Assembly: GCF_019429565.1 (NCBI RefSeq)
Contig: NZ_JAHXSA010000001.1
Location: 434,001 to 498,000 of the forward strand
DNA from: Schaalia sp. ORNL0103
GTDB taxonomy: Bacteria; Actinomycetota; Actinomycetes; Actinomycetales; Actinomycetaceae
Length of the DNA stretch: 64,000 nt
Direction of reading: 5' to 3'
The translations under genes and the position numbers were made by a program. The notes under the pieces are model-generated. The model did not search any database and was not told where the DNA came from. It saw nothing but the letters and a program-made list of their open reading frames with translations. Positions 58,002-64,000 of the stretch are shown piece by piece (within the stretch, counting starts at the first letter, position 1; each line of letters begins with the position of its first letter).

Positions 58002-59070
58002 AGCGTCCGCGAACCCCACGCCCCGCGGCTGTGCTCGCGATCCTGGCGATTGGCGCGCTGACCCTGTCCGCCTGCTCGGGTGCCAACGCGGATGCCCAAG
58101 CCCCCCAGTCCTTTGACGGGGCGACGGCGACCGTCACGAAGGGCGACTTGGTGGGGGAGACCACCGTCCAGGGAACCCTCCACTACGCGGACTCCTACAC
58201 CCTCAAGAGTGCCTTCGAAGGCGTCGTCACCGCCCTGCCCACGCCCGGCACGTCCCTCACTCAGGGATCGCACGTGTACACGGTCGCCGGCAACAACACG
58301 TACCTGCTCCACGGCTCTACCCCCGCCTGGCGCGCGTTCGAGGAGGGCATGAGCGACGGTGAGGATGTCACCCAGCTGGAGACCGCGCTGTCCGAGCTCG
58401 GCTACTTCGAGGCCACCCCCAATGCCCACTTCGACTGGAATACGATCGCGGCGATCAAGAAGTGGCAGAAGGCCCTCACCCTGCCCCAGAGTGGCTCACT
58501 GCCGCTGGGCACCGTCCTCTTTGCCCCCGAGGACCTGCGCATCGGTGCGCTCAAAGCACGCGTCGGCGACAACGCCACGATGGAGACGGAACTGTTCACG
58601 GCCTCGTCCTCGCGTCAGGTCATCTCCGCGAACCTGAAGCTTTCCGACCAGGCCCTCGGCGTCGTCGGAAACTCTGTGACTGTGCGCCTGCCCGGCTCGG
58701 CTGCGACGACGACCGGAACGATCACCTCGGTTGAACCTCCGCGCGAGAAGGAAGGCGAGGAGGGATCCAAGGAGACGACCAAGGAACGGATCATTCCGAT
58801 CACCGTCACCCCCGATGACGCCTCCGCCCTCGAAGGGCTGCAGGAGGCCTCGGTCTCCCTGGGGCTGACCTCCGAGACCCGCACCGGCGTTCTGTCCGTG
58901 CCCCTCGGCGCGCTCGTGGCCCTGAGCACCGACCAGTTCGGCGTCGAGGTCGTTGATGACAAGGGCGAGATTCGCCGGGTTCCCGTCACCGTCGGCCTGT
59001 TCGCGGGAGACCGCGTCGAAGTGAGCGGCGACGAGATCGCCGAAGGCCAGCGCGTGGTGGTGCCCAACCG

Positions 59071-59074
<4 letters not shown>
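57998..59074 (+). CDS. Lipoprotein adaptor with peptidoglycan-binding module (HlyD/MacA-like)
   Basis: 358 residues from GTG 57998. Signal peptide with lipobox LSAC near residue 24, then a barrel-sandwich start ([20 protein letters not shown] ... [18 protein letters not shown]). A peptidoglycan-binding-like unit follows: [38 protein letters not shown]-terminal adaptor strands include [11 protein letters not shown]-like [17 protein letters not shown] and [15 protein letters not shown]. The start overlaps the lipoprotein stop, and its stop overlaps the ATPase start. It would link the MacB-type transporter to the wall side. Confidence 0.85.
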
Positions 59075-59758
<684 letters not shown>

Positions 59759-59769
<11 letters not shown>

Positions 59770-60967
59770 GAAGAATACGGGTACCGGCCGCTCCGCGCTG
59801 CGTCTCTCGGACGTCGCTCGTCTTGGCCTGACGGGCCTGCGGGCCCGACCCATGCGCGCCGTCCTCTCGGCCCTGGGCATCGCGATCGGCATTGCGGCCA
59901 TGGTTGGCGTCGTCGGCGTCTCCGCATCCTCGCAGGCCCGCCTGCAAGAACAGCTGCGGGCGCTCGGCACCAACATGCTGACCGCGCGCAGCGGCGCGGA
60001 CCTGTCGGGAACGGACCTCATCCTGCCCGAGGACTCCGTGGGGCGCACCCTCATGATCCCGGGCGTTACCGACGCGGCCTCGACGTCGACGCTGAGCGGC
60101 GTCTCCGTGTACCGCTCGCGGCTGTCCGACCCGAACGCGACCGGCGGCATCATCACGATGGCGGCCGACACGAATCTCCTGAAGGTCGTCTCAGGGACCA
60201 TGAAGAAGGGCGCGTGGCTCAACGACGCCACCGCGAAGTACCCGGGCGTCGTCCTGGGCTCGAAGGCCGCGCAGCTGCTCGGCGTCGTCGAGCCAGGCAC
60301 CCAGGTGTGGCTGGGCGGCATGACGTTCACCGTCCTGGGCATCATGGATCCAGCACCCCTGGCCGAGGAACTCGATAACGCCGCGCTCATCGGTGTGCCC
60401 GCCGCGGGCACGTACTTCGACGCGGGCAAGACGCCCACGACGATCTACGAGCGCTCCAGCGAGGATCAGGTGGAGAACGTCCGCGAGCTCCTCGGACCCA
60501 CGCTCGCCCCGCAGGGCGCCACCGGCCTGAAGGTCTCGCGTCCCTCCGACGCGCTGGCCGCCCAGAACGCGGCCGACCAGACGCTCACGACGCTGCTCGC
60601 CGGCGTCGGATCGATCGCCCTGCTCGTCGGCGGCATCGGCGTGGCCAACACGATGATCATCTCCGTCCTGGAACGCCGCAAGGAGATCGGCCTGCGCCGG
60701 TCTCTGGGCGCGAAGAGGGGACACATCACCGTGCAGTTCCTGGCCGAAGCCCTGCTCCTGTCCTTCCTCGGAGGACTCGCCGGATGCCTCATCGGCGCCG
60801 GCGTCACCTGGGGCATGTGTTACGCATACGGCTGGCCGCCCACCCTGCACTGGTGGGTGATCGCCGCAGGCCTCGGCGCGACTCTCCTCATCGGTGCCGT
60901 CGCCGGGCTCTACCCCGCGATCCGAGCGGCCCGCACACCGCCCACAGCGGCGCTCGCCTCGCAGTAG
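59759..60967 (+). CDS. MacB-type ABC transporter permease (FtsX fold)
   Basis: 402 residues. One N-terminal membrane segment ([20 protein letters not shown]), a large extracellular MacB periplasmic-core domain, then three C-terminal segments with [32 protein letters not shown], the MacB signature. GGGAGG is 6 bp before ATG 59759; the longer frame from 59669 is inside the ATPase gene. It couples ATP hydrolysis to extracytoplasmic movement of a substrate handed over by the lipoproteins. The substrate is unknown. Confidence 0.93.
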
Positions 60968-60984
60968 GTTGCCCACCCACAAAA

Positions 60985-61042
60985 GCCGTGGCCGGCTCGC
61001 CAACCCCGATACCGAGCGGGGGGAGTGCGAGCCGGCCACGGC
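60985..61042. terminator. Two-way terminator between the MacB module and the acyl-CoA synthetase gene
   Basis: 16-bp perfect arms (60985-61000 and 61027-61042). The right arm runs into CCACGGCCTCGT, a copy of the dispersed word (61036-61047), and the left arm has the truncated partner GCCGTGG. The genes on either side are convergent. Confidence 0.93.
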
Positions 61043-61058
61043 CTCGTTCATGGGCGCG

Positions 61059-62942
61059 TCAGTTCTGTACGGGGCCGCCGTAGATCTCGTCGATGATCGG
61101 TGCGAGGCGGTGCGTTGCTTCCAGGCGCTTGACCTTCAGCGAGGGAGTGAGCAGGCCATTCGCCTCCGTGAAGTCGGTCGTGAGGACCTTGATCTTGCGG
61201 ATCGACTCGGCGCGCGAGACGTGCGTGTTCGCCGAGGCCACCGCCTTCTCCAGGGAGGCCAGGACCTCGACGTTCGTGGCCGCCTCCGCCACGCTCATCG
61301 GTGGCAGCGAGTGGGCGGCGAGCCAATCTGGCAGCATCTCCGCGTCCAGCGTGATGAGCGCGGCGATGAAGGGCCGCTGGTCGCCCACGACCAGGACCTG
61401 GGAGATGAGCGGGTGGGAGCGCATCGGATTTTCGAGGGCGGCCGGGGCGACGTTCTTGCCGCCCGCCGTCACGATAATCTCCTTTGCGCGGCCCGTGATG
61501 GACACGTAGCCGTCGCGGTCCAGGGACCCCAGGTCGCCCGTGCGGAACCAGCCGTCCTCGGTGAAGCAGGCAGCCGTGGCGCCTGGGTCGTTGTGGTAGC
61601 GCTGGAAGACGCTCGAGCCCTTGAGCAGGATCTCGCCCTCGTCGCTGATCTTGAAGGACATGGGCGGCAGGGCCGGGCCCACGGTGCCGATCTTGGACAG
61701 GCGGGGCGTGTTGACGGAGACCGGGCCGACCGTCTCGGTCAGGCCGTAGCCCTCCAGGACGGGGATGCCGACGCCGCGGTAGAAGTGCGCGAGCCAGGTC
61801 GCCAGGGGGGCGCCGCCCGACACGATGTAGTCCGCGTTACCGCCCACCAGGCGGATGATCTGCTGGTAGACGAGCTTGTCCGCCAGCGCATGCTGGGCCT
61901 TGAGGGAAGCACTTGGGCCGTCTTCCGTATCCAGGGCCTGGGAGTAGGCGATCGCGACCTTCGCCGCCCAGCGGAAGATCTTGCGCTTGGGGCCCGAAGC
62001 CTTCGTGTCCGCCGAGTTGTAGATCTTCTCCAGCACGCGCGGGACCACCAGGAGGTAGCTCGGCTTGAAGGACGCCAGGTCGCCCAGCAGGTTCTTGATG
62101 TTCGAGGCGTGGCCGAGGACGCCGTTGCCGCTGATCTGGAAGACCTGCAAGAAACGCGCGAACACGTGGGCCAGGGGCAGGAAGAGGAGCAGGCGCGAGT
62201 TCTTGCCCGCCGCGATTTCCGGCATCCACGCGTGGGCGTTGAGGCACAGGTTCGTGAAGTTTTCGTGGCTCAGGACCGTGCCCTTGGGCGTGCCCGTCGT
62301 GCCCGACGTGTAGACGATGGTGGCGATGTCGTCCTTCGTGAGGGCCTCGGAGCGGGCGAGGACGCGCTCACGTGGGGTGGCCGAGCCCTCCGCGATGAGG
62401 GTCTCGATGGCCTCGGAGTCCAGGGAGAGGACGTGCGTGTTGTCGCGGTTTTCGCGCTCGGCGGCTGCGCGCACGATCTCCGCCATGGACACGGTCTCGG
62501 TGATGATGAGGTGGACGTCCGCGTCGACGAGGACGTGGGCGACCTGGTCGATGGAGCTGGTCTCGTAGATGGGCACGGGGACGAGGCCGGCCCCCCAGCA
62601 CGCGAAGTCGAGGAGCGTCCATTCGTAGCGGGTGCGGCTCATAATCGCGACCCGGTCGCCGGGTTCGAGTCCCCGCGCGATGAGGCCGGCGGCGAGCGCG
62701 TGGACCTCGTCGTAGAACTCTCGCGCCGTGATGGAACGCCACGTGTCACCGATGCCGATCTTGCGCAGGATCAGCGGGCGGGTCGCGCCGCGCTGTACGC
62801 GTTCCTTGAGCAGGTGGGGGATCGTCGTGTGCTCGTCGATGCGCACCAGGACGGGGGCGTGCCACTCGAGGGCTTCGGTGGTTGTCTGCGCCTGCGTCGT
62901 CTCGTCGTTGGTGGACGAGGCCGGGGTTTCTTCGGCGGTCAT
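61059..62942 (-). CDS. Long-chain acyl-CoA synthetase (AMP-forming, FadD15-like)
   Basis: 627 residues. AMP-binding motifs: YTSGTTGTPKGTVLSHENF (P-loop), GYGLTETVGPVSVN, GWFRTGDLGSLDRDGYVSITGRAKEIIV, and the C-terminal lysine region NGLLTPSLKVKR. It activates fatty acids to acyl-CoA. The size matches the FadD15 class common in actinobacteria. It starts MTAEETPASSTNDETTQ with GGGAG upstream; an isolated gene between a terminator and a divergent stretch. Confidence 0.93.
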   Translation of the reverse strand: MTAEETPASSTNDETTQAQTTTEALEWHAPVLVRIDEHTTIPHLLKERVQRGATRPLILRKIGIGDTWRSITAREFYDEVHALAAGLIARGLEPGDRVAIMSRTRYEWTLLDFACWGAGLVPVPIYETSSIDQVAHVLVDADVHLIITETVSMAEIVRAAAERENRDNTHVLSLDSEAIETLIAEGSATPRERVLARSEALTKDDIATIVYTSGTTGTPKGTVLSHENFTNLCLNAHAWMPEIAAGKNSRLLLFLPLAHVFARFLQVFQISGNGVLGHASNIKNLLGDLASFKPSYLLVVPRVLEKIYNSADTKASGPKRKIFRWAAKVAIAYSQALDTEDGPSASLKAQHALADKLVYQQIIRLVGGNADYIVSGGAPLATWLAHFYRGVGIPVLEGYGLTETVGPVSVNTPRLSKIGTVGPALPPMSFKISDEGEILLKGSSVFQRYHNDPGATAACFTEDGWFRTGDLGSLDRDGYVSITGRAKEIIVTAGGKNVAPAALENPMRSHPLISQVLVVGDQRPFIAALITLDAEMLPDWLAAHSLPPMSVAEAATNVEVLASLEKAVASANTHVSRAESIRKIKVLTTDFTEANGLLTPSLKVKRLEATHRLAPIIDEIYGGPVQN

Positions 62943-63104
62943 GTCTACTCCCTGGTCGCTGGGCGGTGTGCGCCGAGGGACGGGGCCAGCGGCGCAGCTG
63001 TTGCTACCTCTATCCTACGCGCCCGTAGGGTGGGAGAGAGGGAGCGTCTTTAGGGGTGGCTGCCTGTGCCTGATGTGGCCGGGCGGAGCAAACCTGCGTC
63101 GGTA

Positions 63105-63737
63105 CTAGTCCAGGCCGAGGTCGGCCTTCACCTCGTCGAGCGTGTACACATCGTCGGGGTGCTCCTCGTAGTCCCGCACGGCCTGCTTGAGTTGCTCGTT
63201 GAGCTGCTCGAATGGGTGCCCGGGCGTGGGGTTGTCGGCGTAACGCTTGAACTCTTCCAAGAAGGAATCGGCTAGCTGACTATCATCTGCCGTGCGCTCG
63301 CGGACGGTGGGCGGCTGCGCGCCGGATGCGACGGCCTCAGCGGCTGCGAGTTCATGCTCCTTGGGACGCCAGAAGGACGTGATGTCCTGCTTCTCGGTGA
63401 GCTGGTGCTGAATGAAGGCGTCGAGGAGCTCGTAGTCGAAGGGCTTGTTCCAGGGTTGGCGGACGAGCAATGTGCCGAAGTCGGTGCCTCGCTCGCGCAT
63501 GATCTGCTCGAAGCGGATCATGGTGGCGCGCTCGGGGGCCATCGCCATGTGCTTGGAGGCTGCCGAGAACCCGATGATGTATGTGCCGTGGTGGGTGAAC
63601 ATCGGCTGGTTCCACGCGATGCGCAGCTCCAGCTCCGGGTAGCGCTTAGCTACCCAGTTCAACACCTCCACCATCCGTGCCCGATTGTCATCATTCGGGA
63701 TGGTCGCCAGGAACTCCTCGAGCGTCTTGATTGCCAT
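63105..63737 (-). CDS. DUF1801 / YdhG-like protein with C-terminal extension
   Basis: 210 residues, about 80 longer than a plain YdhG/DUF1801 protein. The N-terminal 120 residues are typical: FLATIPNDDNRARMVEVLNW, PELELRIAWNQPMFTHHGTY, IIGFSAASKHMAMAPE. The family includes the proposed iron chaperone Fra/YdhG proteins. The extra tail (about residues 125-210) ends DVYTLDEVKADLGLD, a pattern recalling short antitoxin-like or DNA-binding tails; I cannot assign it. Leaderless: a TAGGGT box is 6 bp before the ATG. Confidence 0.8.
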   Translation of the reverse strand: MAIKTLEEFLATIPNDDNRARMVEVLNWVAKRYPELELRIAWNQPMFTHHGTYIIGFSAASKHMAMAPERATMIRFEQIMRERGTDFGTLLVRQPWNKPFDYELLDAFIQHQLTEKQDITSFWRPKEHELAAAEAVASGAQPPTVRERTADDSQLADSFLEEFKRYADNPTPGHPFEQLNEQLKQAVRDYEEHPDDVYTLDEVKADLGLD

Positions 63738-63743
63738 GGCTTG

Positions 63744-63749
63744 ACCCTA
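63744..63749 (-). promoter_or_regulatory. -10 box of a leaderless DUF1801 promoter
   Basis: TAGGGT on the minus strand, 6 bp, then ATG 63737. Confidence 0.5.
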
Positions 63750-63830
63750 ACAACGCCCATGCACATCTGCGGCACGCGTGGTGATGGACGCCTTGATATT
63801 TGGCGCTACGCCGCCACCTAATGTGCGAAA

Positions 63831-63864
63831 GGGGGCCGCCCGTAGTTTCCCACGGGCGGCCCCC
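63831..63864. terminator. Strong hairpin near the right edge
   Basis: 13-bp perfect GC arms (63831-63843 and 63852-63864) with an 8-nt loop. On the minus strand it is followed by TTTCGC, so it probably ends a minus-strand transcript entering from the right. The last 136 bases of the window contain no gene that I can support. Confidence 0.8.
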
Positions 63865-64000
63865 CCGCGGCCCAAGGTAAAGAGGAGTGATGTCTGAGCA
63901 AATGACCTTGCTAGCAACGCTAAGTTGAGCGTGAAAGTGTTGGTTATAGTGAGCTGGCGCGGATTCCTTGAAGATCCGGAGGAAAGCGCGAGTCAGCAAT

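Noticed and set aside
60894-63053. 719-codon plus-strand open frame over the acyl-CoA synthetase
   Set aside because: Antisense to a clear AMP-binding enzyme and runs through a terminator.
63691-63999. 102-codon minus-strand open frame at the right edge
   Set aside because: It runs through the 13-bp terminator stem and into the DUF1801 gene start. Nothing in it resembles a known protein.
63865-64000. Start of a gene at the right edge
   Set aside because: A GTG-initiated frame (reading VKVLVIVSWRG) near 63930 is open to the edge, but the fragment is too short and has no clear ribosome site to support a call.

Overview
The window comes from a high-GC Gram-positive bacterium. Gene content and codon use suggest an oral or commensal Actinomycetaceae member (Schaalia/Actinomyces type). 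Pointers are the clpP1-clpP2-clpX block downstream of tig, the gltX / tRNA-Gln / tRNA-Glu / NdgR-type IclR / leuCD order typical of actinobacteria, a DUF3516-type DExH helicase, and many leaderless promoters. The genus is inferred from gene style, not from a marker search. No prophage, insertion sequence, CRISPR array or rRNA operon was seen; most of the window is core chromosome.

Layout: 0-1.5 kb, LysR regulator (cut by the left edge) divergent from a YeiH-type exporter. 1.6-5.0 kb, a two-gene CydDC-like ABC exporter. 5.1-7.2 kb, manA and a glutamine amidotransferase. 7.25-10.6 kb (minus strand), a four-gene lipoprotein / adaptor / ATPase / permease module. 11-15.4 kb, MetE-like methyltransferase, ilvD and a lipoate ligase. 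15.4-17.6 kb, a segment bracketed by two copies of a ~115-bp inverted-repeat-ended element, holding yggS, yccF and a ybaK-type pseudogene with four frameshifts. 17.7-28.1 kb, membrane protein, VOC protein, helicase, alanine symporter, FAH-family hydrolase, NCS1 permease, purine nucleoside phosphorylase and a PatB-type lyase. 28.2-37.5 kb, gltX, three tRNAs, a large secreted pullulanase, then ndgR and leuCD.

37.6-44.6 kb is an envelope/lipid-precursor block: murA, a lipid kinase, plsC, a lipoprotein, gpsA, ddl and an ATP-grasp enzyme. 44.7-51.4 kb carries tRNA-His, -Gly and -Pro, an alcohol dehydrogenase, tig, clpP1, clpP2, clpX and a chorismate mutase. 51.5-57.3 kb is a lactose locus: LacI-type regulator, lacZ and a GPH symporter. 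57.5-61 kb is a second four-gene lipoprotein / adaptor / MacB-type module, parallel to the one at 7-10.6 kb. 61-63.7 kb has an acyl-CoA synthetase and a DUF1801 protein.

Three patterns run through the window. (1) A 12-bp word, ACGAGGCCGKGG, occurs at least 21 times on both strands, mostly between genes, and repeatedly as inverted pairs that form the stems of terminators. (2) About a dozen genes have a TANNNT -10 box placed 6-7 bp before the ATG with no Shine-Dalgarno, i.e. leaderless mRNAs. (3) The two parallel efflux-like modules each start with a small four-cysteine lipoprotein of unknown role.
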